Below, one piece after another: positions 35,755-46,643 of a stretch of DNA of 64,000 nucleotides; positions within the stretch are counted from its first letter, which is position 1, and each line of letters starts with the position of its first letter. Origin of the DNA: Immersiella caudata (taxonomy: Eukaryota; Ascomycota; Sordariomycetes; Sordariales; Lasiosphaeriaceae); NCBI GenBank assembly GCA_030512335.1, contig JAULSU010000005.1, forward strand, positions 1,922,001 to 1,986,000, given 5' to 3'. The notes below the pieces were generated by a model. That model searched no databases, had not been told where the DNA came from, and saw only the letters and a list, made by a program, of their open reading frames with translations. A program made the position numbers and the translations under genes.

Positions 35755-37569
35755 TTTTTGGCGGCGGGCTGTGATCAGCGGAAGGGTTGGTGGGTGTATT
35801 TCTGGGGAAGATCGACGAGGGGTTGGGTTGGTGGTGAGGTTGGAGAGGACCCTGGATCTTCGTCGCGGGGTTGCCTTAGGGTGGGATGTGGACCGTTGTC
35901 GCGATGCCGGAAGGTGGGGCTGTTGGTAACTTTGATGGACCCCAGCGTGTGAAGCCCGGGATCTCTGAGGCAGCCAATGGAAGAAAGAAAAGTAGGTTCT
36001 TCACGACTACGAGGAAAGAAGGCTAGAAAGTTTTCAGTATGGCCTTTCATTCCACATTGAATGTTGTTTGAGCTCAAGATAATTGCAATCGGAATGGAGG
36101 GGCTTTTGGAGGGGCAGGAGGGGTTGGCCGCGGCCCCCTGTTAGCCGTTGGAGATTGTGTCATAGGCCCGGGAAGTTCCGCAACGCGCCCCCCTCCACTG
36201 TAAAATGGCCGATTGGTCTTGCGTCTATTCTGGACCAGCGGCTTCATTCCCAATTGCACTTCCTCGCCATCATTTCGCCAGGGCGACGGCTGGTGGCGGG
36301 CTTATCTCACGACAACCGCATCTCGAACCTCTCTGTTTAGCGATGTTCGCGGAGTTGCGGCTCGTCGACGCGGGCCACGCGAGGCGCCTACGTTTTGGTA
36401 ATCGGCAGTTCGTACCTCGTACCAGAGCCGCTCGGTCGCTTGGCAGAGGATGCCGATGAAGCTATCCAGGACCACGCTCACTAATTATTCTTCGGGACAC
36501 TACATACGCAATCCGGGGTACCTCAGGACCAGGAATACAATGACATCCAAATCTCCCGAACTAGGGCGCAAGAAGTCACTCGTCCCAAGATCCGCCTGCC
36601 TGGACGCGATCTCGCCAAGCGCCAGTCCACGACCGTGAAGCGGAAGTGGCAAACAGTTCGCGATGCGATTCTCTACGAGATGGTGTGGCTAACAACGTGG
36701 GCACCGTTCCTCGCATGGTTGAGGAACCGAGTTCATTCGCGGACTGACCATAGCCAGCGCTGTGCTCCGGATAGACTCGCGGCCCAGAATTATAGCCTAA
36801 AGCAGACCAATGCTCGCAAGCCAGCACCGATATCAGCCTTTTGCCGCCTCCTTGTATCTCGCTCAATGCCCATCTTCAGCAAAAGCAGATAGCCCTGGCT
36901 CGGCTCCGTTCCGTCTAATATATCACGGCCCCCCGCATTGAGAAGTCCCCCATATATCCTCCAGCTTCTGGTCACTTTATCCTTCCAATCATGGTCGTTG
37001 CTCCTTCATCCGCCAGCGAAGACGTCACTTTCCCCAAGCGTCCTCTTTACATCTCCAACTCTCACTCTCCACTTTGGAAATGATGGTACCCCTGGAGGTT
37101 ATTAAAGCGCCATCAGCGACCCGAAAGGGGCCGCCCTGGGCACGGCTCCGCGGGGCGATTTGGCCACCTTAGAGCCAACCGCAGCACAGCAAAAGCTGAT
37201 GACTTCGCGTGTTGGGCCAAGTGGCTCCGGGGTGTCATTTTTGGTAGCACCCAGAAGAGGACGAGTTGCCTGGATTCGCAAGCTCCGGGCTTGACATGCC
37301 ACTCCTACCATATGCTTTTCGGCCCAGTGATGCCGTTGCGGCATGCAGCCATGCCCTCGATACCCCCAAGTTCTATCCGATATTGGGCTACCGCATGGGT
37401 GGAAGGGTGCTCCAGGATACCTGGCGACAATGGCCCGTCCCCCCGAAGAACTGCGGGCGCACACTTTGTCATATAAAATCCTCGGCCCCGGATCCCGTGC
37501 TCTTCGTCCGTTGCTCGTTGTCCGCCGTGCTATCGAAACTGCTGCCCAACTGACGTCCGAAAGCCCAAC
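35755..37569. other. Divergent intergenic region, 1.8 kb
   Basis: Upstream of the Ara2-like gene (-) and of the AA8 cytochrome gene (+). Frames on both strands lack family similarity. A TATAAAA element occurs at about 37470, roughly 100 nt upstream of the AA8 start. Confidence 0.45.
37469..37478 (+). promoter_or_regulatory. Candidate TATA box of AA8 gene
   Basis: CATATAAAAT lies about 95 nt before the ATG at 37570, a usual distance for fungal TATA-driven, inducible secreted-enzyme genes. Position and match only; no experimental support. Confidence 0.45.
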
Positions 37570-38315
37570 ATGCGTATTCCCAGTGGATTGAGCGGCCTCG
37601 CCGGCCTGCTGAGCCTCAGTGAGTAGCGCAGTTCCCTTGCTCGTTCCCTACACTAATCAGCTTTGTTCCTAGCCAGCCGACAGTTTGAGCCGGACTCTCA
37701 TCCGTATGTGGATGCTGAGACGGGCCTGAAGTTCGCCGCATACAACAGCGACCGAGGAATTGCCTTCCGCGTTGCCCTCCCAACTCTTGAGGCTGGCAAG
37801 GAGTTCGACACCGTCCTCCAGATCGCGGCTCCCATCGATATCGGCTGGGTTGGCTTCGCATGGGGAGGCACCATGACCTACAACCCCCTTGCCATTCTCT
37901 GGGCCAATGGCACCAGCAACCCCGTTATTTCTTCCCGTATCGCTTAGTGAGTTGCCTTCACATTGGGCTTCTTAAGTCTTGACTAACATCTTGCAGCGGC
38001 TACTACACCCCTCCGGAGTATGAGCCGGCAACGTACACGGTCCTGAAGACAGGAACTCACATCAACGCCACGCACTTCCAGATCACGGCTCTATGCAAGG
38101 GTTGCTCGAAGTGGGGAGATGAGGAGATCGGGTTCACAGAAATCGAGGCCACGGCAGAGGAGACCACATTCGGCTTTGCTTACGGCAACCACCCAGTTGA
38201 CAACCCGGCCAGCATTGACTCCACATTTGCGATCCACGACAGCATCGGACACCCAATCTATAACCTGGCGGTGGCCACGAACGCCGACTTTGCCACCAAG
38301 GTGGCTGCTCTGTAA
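37570..38315 (+). CDS. Stand-alone AA8 cytochrome b (cellobiose dehydrogenase cytochrome-domain-like)
   Basis: Predicted 213-residue protein from three exons (37570-37618, 37673-37946, 37997-38315; 642 nt). It matches the heme-b cytochrome domain of cellobiose dehydrogenase (CAZy AA8): YVDAETGLKFAAYN, GWVGFAWGGTMTYNPL and the C-terminal GHPIYNLAVA. The presumed axial ligands are Met84 (GGTMTYN) and His193 (IGHPIYN), with His188 nearby as an alternative. The N-terminus GLSGLAGLLSL is a short weak signal peptide; the first intron splits right after it. The stop follows the domain directly, and no GMC flavodehydrogenase, CBM1 or membrane segment is encoded downstream. It may serve as an extracellular electron carrier, for instance to lytic polysaccharide monooxygenases; that is inference. 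Confidence 0.85.
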
Positions 38316-39019
38316 GAGACACCCGCTGGCGTGCCTGGGCGCGTGAGGCTGCATATGTGGAGGATTGTACTTGTACATACTGTCCCCAGTCGAACTGGAG
38401 CTGACACTCGGAAGGATTTCTGGCGGAGGCGGAGGCGAAAAGACGCCAACCGATGCTGTATGTGAAGATTAGAGCCGAGCAGCAACATACATACGATTAT
38501 GATTCTACCTCGGCGTGTCCTCTTCACTTGCAAAGTCCGATGCGGACTGCTCTCAGAATCTCATCTCGTGACAAACTTGGACGGCTGCCCCTGCGACGCG
38601 TCATGACCGAATCCAACCCAACGACCAGACTGCAGCTCGCCAGGGGCTTGGCGAATTCCACGAGGATTCCAGAAAGAAAGAGGGGAAGCAAGGAAGCGGA
38701 GAGAATATGGCGGGGATATTAATTTCAGGGGTGCGTGGTGCATCTGCCGAGGGCAATTAGCGAGCGTCTTGTCAACGACAGACCTCGTCTCCGTCGGATG
38801 AATGCCGACCAACGAGATGCTACGTAACATAATACCAGACATTAACATTACCGAGAACATCTACCATTTTCTTCGCTCCCCGCTATGATGTCGCGTCGGC
38901 GGTGGGAGGTGCAACCCACTAATACTCCCGACCCGTCGTTTTCGGTCGGGGGTATGCACGACGTGTCGGCAGTCTTTTTTGCAAGCACGCACTGCCTGAC
39001 CTGAGGCGACTAACTCACC
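38316..39019. other. Intergenic, no gene seen
   Basis: Spacer between the AA8 and carboxylesterase genes on the same strand. It should hold the terminator of the former and promoter of the latter; no distinct motif was recognised. Confidence 0.4.
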
Positions 39020-41161
39020 ATGGGCACCGCCTTGTCACTAACAGCCGCCCTGGTGGCCGTCACCCTCCCGGCCCTAGTCCACTCCCAACTAACCGTCTCC
39101 CTGCCCAATGCGGCTTACACGTCGGTGTATAATCCTACTTCGAAACTCCATGTGTGGAGAGGCCTCCCCTATGCGGCGCCCCCGACGGGGAGGCTGAGAT
39201 GGCAGGCTCCACAAGAACTTGCATCTCCTGCAGGAAATGTCACGAGGGCGGTGATAGCGGACAGATTTGGACCTATTTGTCCGCAGGCGATGCCCGCGAT
39301 TCAAGGGATGCCGTTTATTCAGGGGAATGAGGATTGTTTGTATTTGAGTGTTTATTCGCCTGGGACTGGTGGAGGGGTTGGAGGGGAGGGAAGTAAAGGG
39401 TTGCCGGTGCTGGTCATGTTTCATGGGGGTGGGTATGGCGCGGGAGATGGGAGTCAGGATATGAGCGGGTTTATTGGGGCGAATGGGAATGGGATTGTGG
39501 CGCTGGTTGTGCAGTATCGGGTGAGTTTAAGTGTTTTTTTCTGTTGGCCGGACGGTGGTACGAAAAGAGGGAGAGGAAGGGAAGGGAAAGGGGTGTGGAC
39601 AATGGGCGTGGGAGACAGAAAATGGGGAGAAGGTAGGCATGGAGAGGGAAAGGCAGTGCTAACTCGAGGCAGCTCGGCGCATTCGGATTCCTTGCCTCGC
39701 CAGAGGTCAAGGCCAAAGGAGTACTGAACGCAGGTCTGATGGATCAGAACTTTGCGCTGCAGTGGGTGCAGAAGCATATTTCGAAGTTTGGGGGCGATCC
39801 GGAGAGGGTAACTATTGCGGGGGAGTCGGCTGGTGCGGGATCGGTGCTGTTGCACGCGTTGGCGCGGAACGGGGAATTGGGGACGTCTTTGTTTAAGAAT
39901 GTAAGTGAGCGCGTTGGATGGAGATGAAAAGAAATACTGACAGGGGCAGATCATCGCGGCTTCGCCATGGGTTCCAACCCAGCCGTATCATGATGAAGCG
40001 ATTTCGGTACGACATTACAGCGACTTCGCAACGGCCGTGGGATGTCCTTTGGTGGAGGGTGTGTTTGAATGTTTGGTATCCAAAGACTCGTTGACGCTGC
40101 AGCGCGCGGCGAACAGGGTGTCGACGAGTGCACCAACACCGAGGGGAAATTGGTGAGTGATTCAGGGGTTGAATTAAGTCGTACATGATCGTTGACAATC
40201 CTAGGGCCTTCATTCCCGTTACAGATGGGACATATGTTCCTGGGCCACCTAGCACTCAACTGGCTCAGGGGAAACTCAATGGACTCAGGTTGCTTGTGGG
40301 GGTAGGTTTGTCTTTGGTCAAACGAAATTCAGGGGCTGACAAGAAACCCAGAACAACGCAAACGAGGGCTCTTTGATTCCACCTCCTAACATTGTGACGC
40401 AAAACGACTTGGTCGCTTGGATCAAGAGTAACTTTGCAAATCTGTCGGAGAGAAACATCACCAACCTCCTGGCTACGTATCCTAGCGACAGCGGGCCGGT
40501 CAGCGCTTCCACTCCCAGATACGAAACCAACGGATATGGTCCTGGTACTGCTGTGAATATCAGTCAAGTCGCCACCGGTCAGCAGCAGCGTTGCTATGTA
40601 AGTCCCGTACTCTGAAATTCGCTGGACATTCTAGTCTAACACTCTCAGAACATGTACGCCGAAGCCTCAGTCATCTGCCCCAGCTACTGGTTCGCCTCGG
40701 CTTTCACGGGTCAGGGCCGCTCAGCATACCATTATCAATACTCGGTCCCCTTTGCTGTTCACGGCGCCGACCTCTCCGCTTACTGGGGTCCCGCGACCGA
40801 AAACCAAGGTGCGGACTTGGTCACTGCCTTTCGTCGCATTTACGGAAACTTCATCATCACCGGAAATCCTTCCCTCAGCGCAGCTGATGCCAACGGCGCA
40901 TCATCATCCACTCCGACCAACGCAAATCCCATAACCAATTGGCCCCCTTGGGCCACCACAGGAAGCCCAGTTCTGATCAATCTCAACCAAACCGGTGGAA
41001 CACCCTACACGGCCATGACCTCCCTCGGCATCCCCGTCACGCAATTCAGGGGTCCAACACTACGTAACAATTTCACCGCCGCCGAGGCATACCCGTGGGA
41101 AGGCGGCCGTGGGAAACGATGCGATTTCTGGAGGGACATTAGTATTTTTGTTCCACAATAG
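39020..41161 (+). CDS. Secreted type-B carboxylesterase/lipase
   Basis: Alpha/beta hydrolase of the carboxylesterase type-B family, 595 residues, from six exons: 39020-39520, 39673-39900, 39950-40152, 40205-40301, 40352-40597, 40649-41161 (1788 nt). A clear signal peptide (MGTALSLTAALVAVTLPALVHS) is followed by FRGIPYA-like VWRGLPYAAPPTGRLRW. The oxyanion segment is FHGGGYGAGDGS, EDCLYLSVY is present, and the nucleophile is in GESAGAGS. The acidic residue is likely in NNANEGS and the His in YSVPFAVHGADL. Several N-glycosylation sequons occur. It probably cleaves esters outside the cell, e.g. of lipids or plant wall material; the substrate is unknown. The first intron is long for this gene set (152 nt) and purine-rich. 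Confidence 0.92.
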
Positions 41162-41543
41162 CTGCTCGCTGCTAGCGGATCGTGTGTAGATCCCGGTACT
41201 GGATCCCGGGCGGGTGAAGTCAATGCAATGCATTGCCGGGCGGGAGCCGAAGCGGAAGCACCTCCACCGGAAGGGGAGAATTGTGGGATGATTGGCACCC
41301 CAGCGGAATTTATCCAGCATTTTGGGTCGCTTTATACGTGCTACGCAAGCGTTTAAAATCGGATGCTGCCGAGAGGAGTTCTAGATCTCCTCTTCTTTTT
41401 TTTTTATAGGGTTTGGGAATGTTATTTCATGTAAGTGAATCTTTTTTACTTCTATAAACCGTTCCAAGTCTAACTTGTCCAGTCAGCCTCGATGGCATCC
41501 CCTTGACCCCTTTCCCATCATCACCACCAGGTTCACCGCAACC
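41162..41543. other. Intergenic, no gene seen
   Basis: Spacer between carboxylesterase and FAD oxidase. Contains a pyrimidine run ending in T11 near 41396-41406; nothing else recognised. Confidence 0.4.
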
Positions 41544-43517
41544 ATGCTCCCCCTTTTCCTCCTCCTCCTTTCCCATTCCCTCCCCATCACCACCCAATCT
41601 ACCCCTCCAACCTGCAAATCCCACCCCTCCCTCCCCACCTGGCCTTCCCCCGCCCTCTGGTCCTCCCTCAACACCACCCTCTCTGGCCGCCTCCTCTCCC
41701 CCACCCCACCCGGCGCCCCTTGCCACCCCACCCATCCCACCCTCTACTCCCCAACCCTCTGCCCCTCCCTCCAAACCGCCTGGTTCACTGAAGCCTTCCA
41801 CACCTCCGATCCCGTCTCCTCCTACTGGAACAACTTCAACAACGACTCCTGCCTCCCCGATCCGCGCGCTCCTTGCACCGGAGCCGGATACCCCGTGTAT
41901 GTAATCAACGCCACCTCCGTTGCGGACGTCAAAGCCGGAGTCGACTTTGCGCGCGAGCACGGGGTACGACTCATTGTGAAAAACAGCGGGCATGATTTTG
42001 TGGGGAGGAGTTCAGCACCGGGCAGTCTGAGTATTTGGGTTCATCACCTTAGGGGCGTGGAGGAATTCAAGGAGGGGTATACACTGCAAGGGGAGCGATG
42101 TAAAGGGAAGAAGGTGGAGGGGCATGCGGTTAGGTTGGGCGCGGGGATGCAGATGGTGGATGTTTATAGGGAGACGGGGAGGATGGGGAGGACGGTGGTC
42201 GGGGGGAATGGAAGGACGGTGGCGATGGGGGGGTTCATTACGGGTGGGGGGCATAGTATTTTGGCGGCGAGGTGGGGGATGGCGGCGGATAGGGTGGTGG
42301 AGGTGGAGGTGGTGACGCCGGATGGAGTGGTGAGGGTTGTTAATGAGTGTGAGGGGGAGGAGTTGTTTTGGGCGTTGCGTGGTGTAAGTTCTTGTTTGTT
42401 CTTTGTTGCCCTGGCTTACACACCCCCCCCCCCTTTTTTTTTTTTTGTGTTACCCCTGAATCTTGACTGATGATGATCAGGGCGGCGGCTCCACCTTTGG
42501 CGTCCTCACCTCCGTCACCCTCCTCACCATCCCCTCGCCCGCCGTCACAACCCTAACCTTCCAATTCGCCACCACCGCATCCAACCCCTCCGCCTTCCTC
42601 GCCATCGCCCACTTCGTCAGCGCCTTCCCCGCTCTCGCCGACGCCGGGGTAACCGGCTACCCCATCATCTTCAACTCGGTCCCCTCCACCTCCAACCCCC
42701 AGCGCCTCGTCAGCGGCGTCATCGGCATCCTCATCATGCTCGACGCCCCCTCCCCGTCCACCATCCTCTCCCACGTCCAGCCCCTCTTCACCCACATCAA
42801 CATCACCTACCCGGGCCAGTTCGAGTTCTACACCGACGTCACCTCCCACAAGGACTTCGCCGCTTGGTACGAAGATAACTTTGATCCATCACCCGTGGGA
42901 TACAGCAGCGTCATGGCTTCGCGACTCCTGGATAAAGAAGCGCTAACGGGGAATGTGACGGTGCTGAAAACGGCGCTGGAGAGGTTCAGCGCCGGCGGAC
43001 AAGCTACGGTGTATATCGTGAGTGGTAAGGGCGTGTTTGAGGCGCAGCCTAGGGGCGGAGGGACAGCGGTGCATCCGGCTTGGAGGAGGACGTATGTTCA
43101 TGCTAGTGAGTACTACTACCCTGATTGATGTTTTGAGCGGAAAAAAAAGGGGGGGATGGGGCTGACGGGAACAGCAACGAGCGTGAGTTTCCCAGCATTG
43201 GATGCGAAGGCGAGGGATGCGGCGATTAAGGCGAGTAATTTGTATGCGGATGGGTTGAGGGAGTTGGCCCCGGGTACAGGGGCTTATGTGAATGAGGTGA
43301 GTTTTCTTCTAAAAGTGAAAAAAAGGGGGTTCTTTGTTGACGAATGTAGGCGTCGAAGTATGAGCCGGGGAACTGGCAGAAGACGTTTTGGGGGGACAAC
43401 TACGAGCGGCTGCTGAAGCTGAAGAGGGAGGTGGATCCGAATGATGTGTTTTGGTGTCAGCCGTGTGTTGGGAATGAGAGGTGGCAGGAGGTGGGTGATA
43501 TGTTGTGCCGAGTTTGA
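41544..43517 (+). CDS. Secreted FAD-linked oxidase (berberine-bridge/VAO type)
   Basis: Flavoprotein of 584 residues from four exons (41544-42383, 42481-43105, 43175-43296, 43350-43517; 1755 nt). The signal peptide is MLPLFLLLLSHSLPITTQS. The FAD-binding-4 domain includes VIVKNSGHDF-type LIVKNSGHDFVGRS, whose His is the usual covalent FAD site, then VVGGNGRTVAMGGFITGGGH and ALRGGGGSTFGVLTS (joined across intron 1). The C-terminal BBE motif is YEPGNWQKTFWGDNYERLL with DPNDVFWCQPCVGNERW. It resembles fungal isoamyl-alcohol-oxidase-like and carbohydrate-oxidase-like proteins; the real substrate is open. Start chosen as the first in-frame ATG with a signal peptide. Intron 1 holds a C-run followed by a T-run. 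The 42.1-42.38 kb part of exon 1 is strikingly G-rich. Confidence 0.9.
42421..42447 (+). repeat. Poly-C/poly-T tract in an intron
   Basis: About a dozen C followed by about a dozen T inside intron 1 of the FAD oxidase, upstream of the acceptor at 42480. It is a long polypyrimidine tract and a homopolymer site prone to slippage or sequencing error. Confidence 0.8.
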
Positions 43518-44048
43518 GCCTTGCCATCATTTTGAACAACTGTCTACATCTTGTCAGAAAGAAAGGGGGTTCAGGGGCCCTGGCTTTCGGTCGGCGAAGC
43601 GGACTGAATGGCTAGCACTGCCTGAACGCCAGTCAGCCTCAGCCATGGTGCTAACGAAGCTGAATCCTACGGTTTTGTCTATAAAGAAGGAGGTTCTAGC
43701 TGAAAGCCAGAACCTCAACAAGCAACCTGAAGCAATACAATCAAGCCATTGCAACCCACATCATTTCCACCCATTCCAAGGTACAGTGTTTCTGACACTT
43801 ATAGACATCTAGGGCGAGAATGGCAGGACATGTCTCTTCGAGGCTGTTGGGTTTCTATAAATAATCTCAATGCCATCTATGAGTCAAAGGAGAAAACGTG
43901 AAACGATGAGCTCCAGCCCACAGGTTTTTCTCTGAGGTCATCAGCGCGCTAATCCCTTGTCCCTAACAGGCACATCCCTTGCCCAAGGTAGCGGTTGACG
44001 AAGCCAAGATGCGATGAGTGCGTTTAGGCTCGAGTATGCCGCATGTGT

Positions 44049-44073
44049 GACCCCCCCCCCCCCTCCCCCCCCA
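44049..44073. repeat. C-rich homopolymer tract
   Basis: A run of C broken by a single T. On the minus strand this is a G-run. No neighbouring feature explains it. Confidence 0.75.
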
Positions 44074-45008
44074 CTCCAGCCAGGAGCCGCTAGATTTGAA
44101 AACAAAACCGATCAGGGCAAGCATTCCACCCCACGTGGTGCACACACTCGCGTCTGCGGGCCGTTTCCGCGCAATGTGGCATCATGGTTCGCGGCGGACG
44201 GTCAACAGCAAAGAGTCATTACCGTCATTACCTCATCGACACACAGTAACGTGAAGGGTCCTTTAAGCATGACCAGAAGACGCTCTGACCAGAGGTTCAT
44301 GATGCATTTGACTCAGCTAAGGCTTTCCGCAAGGCAAGTGCAAGGCAAGTCGGGCCTTTTGTGTTTTATTTTTGGGGTGAAGGAACGGGCCCGTCCTTTT
44401 GGTCGCCATGTGCGCACCCCTCTGCCAGGGACTCTGCCAGGGATCTAAGATATGATCGTTCGTGCAACAGCGACAAGTGAGAGTACCTGGTAAGCGAGTT
44501 TTTGAAGATGCGGAGAAACGGTCGGCTGGCGCGTTGGTGTGACCCAGCCGCGCCAGCCGCATGCATGGCGCTATCGACAGCTAATCTCCTGTGAAACATG
44601 GTAACGGGCGCAGGACAGCCCTGCCAATATTACCGACGCGGGAGGGCTGACGTGGGCACCGTAGAGCATTCGCATCGATTTCCCGAGATAGAGTTGAATG
44701 GGCCATTTCACCATCTATCCATCCCGCGTGTAAGCACAAGGAGGTAGGTAAACCGGGCACCCCTCAACGGTTATGTTTGCTGTCTGGGGGTCGGGTGCCT
44801 GGACACAGTCTCGCGAACCTGGCTAACGGACGCACTGCAACCATGATAAATCCCTTCTGTGTAGGTACTCGACGGATTTGGTATATACGGGTTGACAACT
44901 GTGAATGACAAACCCTGTATGGGGCGAAGACGGGGGTCCCTGAAATGGCCAAGTTTGTCAGCGCATTGGATGTTGCGCCGAGTTCCCCAGAGGCATGCCC
45001 CAGCTATG

Positions 45009-45141
45009 TATTATCTATCTATCTATCTATCTATCTATTTATCTATCCATCCATCCATCTATCCATCTATCTATCCATCCATCTATCCATCTATCCATCT
45101 ATCTATCCATCCATCTATCTATCTATCTATATATATATACG
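45009..45141. repeat. TATC/CATC tetranucleotide microsatellite
   Basis: About 130 nt of tandem 4-mers, starting as TATC repeats, becoming mixed TATC and CATC blocks, and ending in TATATATATA. It ends about 105 nt before the ATG of the Con-13-like gene, inside its promoter or 5' leader. Copy-number variation here could alter that gene's expression (inference). Confidence 0.9.
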
Positions 45142-45245
45142 GACAACTTTCTCGACGGCGGGAATAGGAGGAGGACATCCGGCAGAGACATCCGATTTCA
45201 AACACTCACTTCACATCTCCCACTATCAGCCACTCTTTGAGCATC

Positions 45246-46643
45246 ATGGCCATCTTCAAGTCGGCCGTTCTGGCCCTTGCCACCGCCCAAAGCGTCCTGG
45301 GGTGGCAAGGTCTGCACCAGTACGTACGCCGTGATGGCAACGAGGCATTCCCTTTTTGCACGCCGAACCCCAACAACCCCGAGTCTTGCATCGTCGGCGG
45401 CAAGTATGTCAAGCCCGACCTCAACATCTCGGACGAGGGCAATGCCGGCAACCAAGCCTACGTGACCTACCTGCCCACCCACTCCTACGCTCTCTCGCAG
45501 TGGAACAACAACAAAATTCCCCAGATCGTCGCCGGCAGCATCGCCGTCGACGGCTTCCAGCTGGCCGACTTCTCCGTGTATAACGTGACATACTCCGACT
45601 GCCCCAACAGCCCCTGGGTCATCGTGCGGCACACCTCGTCCAGCAAAACCGTGGCCCAGCTCGCCGTCGAAATCGGCAAGATTCCCGCCGGCATGCGGCA
45701 GGCCACCTCGACCTACCTCGTGTACCCGGAATCCCACAATGGCGCCATCGGCGCCCTCTCGGGCTACCTCGTCGGCAAAGCCTCGTACTACTTCCCCACC
45801 GCCCTCGTCCACGAGCACGGCCACTCTGTCGACGGCTACCTCGTCTCGCCCAACCCCACCGTCACCAGCTACTCCGACACCACCGCCTGGCGTAACACTG
45901 TCCTGGCCGACGGCTACACCGCCACGGCCTACGGCACCTCGTCGCACGCCGAGAACTTTGCGGATATTGGTCGTGTCGTGCTTATCAACAACATCTATCC
46001 CGGTGGCATCGCCGCCCTGTTCCCTGGCCATCCGAACCTAGGCCAGATCGCGAGCCAGGTCTCCTTGTTTGGGACGGTTGCTGGGAGTTATTATCAGAAA
46101 GAGAGCCAGTGTGGGAGTAACAAGTATGCGTTTCCGAGCGTGTTTGTGCATGTCCCTGGGACCAGTTCGTCGACTACGCAGCCGCCGAATACGGCGACGG
46201 CGACGCCGTATGGACAGTGTGAGTTTCTTTTTTTCTTTTTTTTTCTTATTTTTTTCTTTTTTTTTCTTTTTTTTCTTTTTTTTTCTTTTTTTTTCTTTTT
46301 TTTTCTTTTTTTTTCTTTTTTTTTTTCTTTTTTTCTTCTTTTTTTTCTTATTTTTTTCTTTTTTTTTTTTTTTTTTTTTTTTTTTTGATTCCTAACTTCA
46401 GTTTGCTCTCGGGAAGAAGGAGGCGAAAATGAAGAAAGAAAAGGTGCTGACTGATGATAGGTGGTGGATGGGTGACTTATACGGGCCCTTCGGCTTGTGG
46501 CGTGGGTTATTCTTGCACTACCTTGAAGTGAGTGTTTGCGACTTCCCAGCGTGGTATAAAGGCGTGAATACTAATTGAAAGTCAACAGCCCCCATTACGC
46601 TCAGTGCACTCCTGCGCCTGTCCGTCGCGATTTCACGGCTTAG
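45246..46643 (+). CDS. con-13: Con-13-like secreted zincin-type protein with C-terminal CBM1
   Basis: Predicted 364-residue secreted protein from three exons (45246-46218, 46461-46527, 46589-46643; 1095 nt). The signal peptide is MAIFKSAVLALATAQSVLG. The body resembles conidiation-specific protein 13, including PWVIVRHTSSSKTVAQL and the zinc-site-like VHEHGHSVDGY (HExxH followed by Asp). A Ser/Thr/Pro-rich linker (GTSSSTTQPPNTATATP) precedes a fungal cellulose-binding module rebuilt across two introns: YGQC, GGWVTYTGPSACGVGYSC, then NPHYAQC, matching the CBM1 Cys pattern. The first intron (242 nt) is mostly a poly-T/C tract. The CBM1 is invisible without splicing, since frame 1 runs into that tract. 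Con-13 was found through Neurospora conidiation, but its enzymatic activity is not established. Peptidase activity here is inference. Confidence 0.8.
46228..46386 (+). repeat. Poly-T with periodic C inside an intron
   Basis: About 160 nt of almost pure pyrimidine on the coding strand. Much of it is nine T followed by one C with a period of about 10, ending in a T-run of more than 25. It fills intron 1 (46219-46460) of the Con-13-like gene. Confidence 0.92.

Larger units (their letters stand above)
43518..45245. other. Intergenic, 1.7 kb, with C-tract and TATC repeats
   Basis: No gene was found. At about 44050-44072 there is a C-run interrupted by one T. The 3' end carries a long TATC/CATC microsatellite just before the next gene. 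Open frames through these repeats are low-complexity artefacts. Confidence 0.5.

Noticed and set aside
45009..45141. Possible CRISPR-like or coding repeat
   Set aside because: Simple tetranucleotide microsatellite with no spacers; the Ile/Tyr/Ser/Leu repeat frame it encodes is an artefact.
46206..46395. Phe-rich C-terminal tail on the Con-13-like protein
   Set aside because: It is the translated poly-T intron; splicing gives a proper CBM1 ending.
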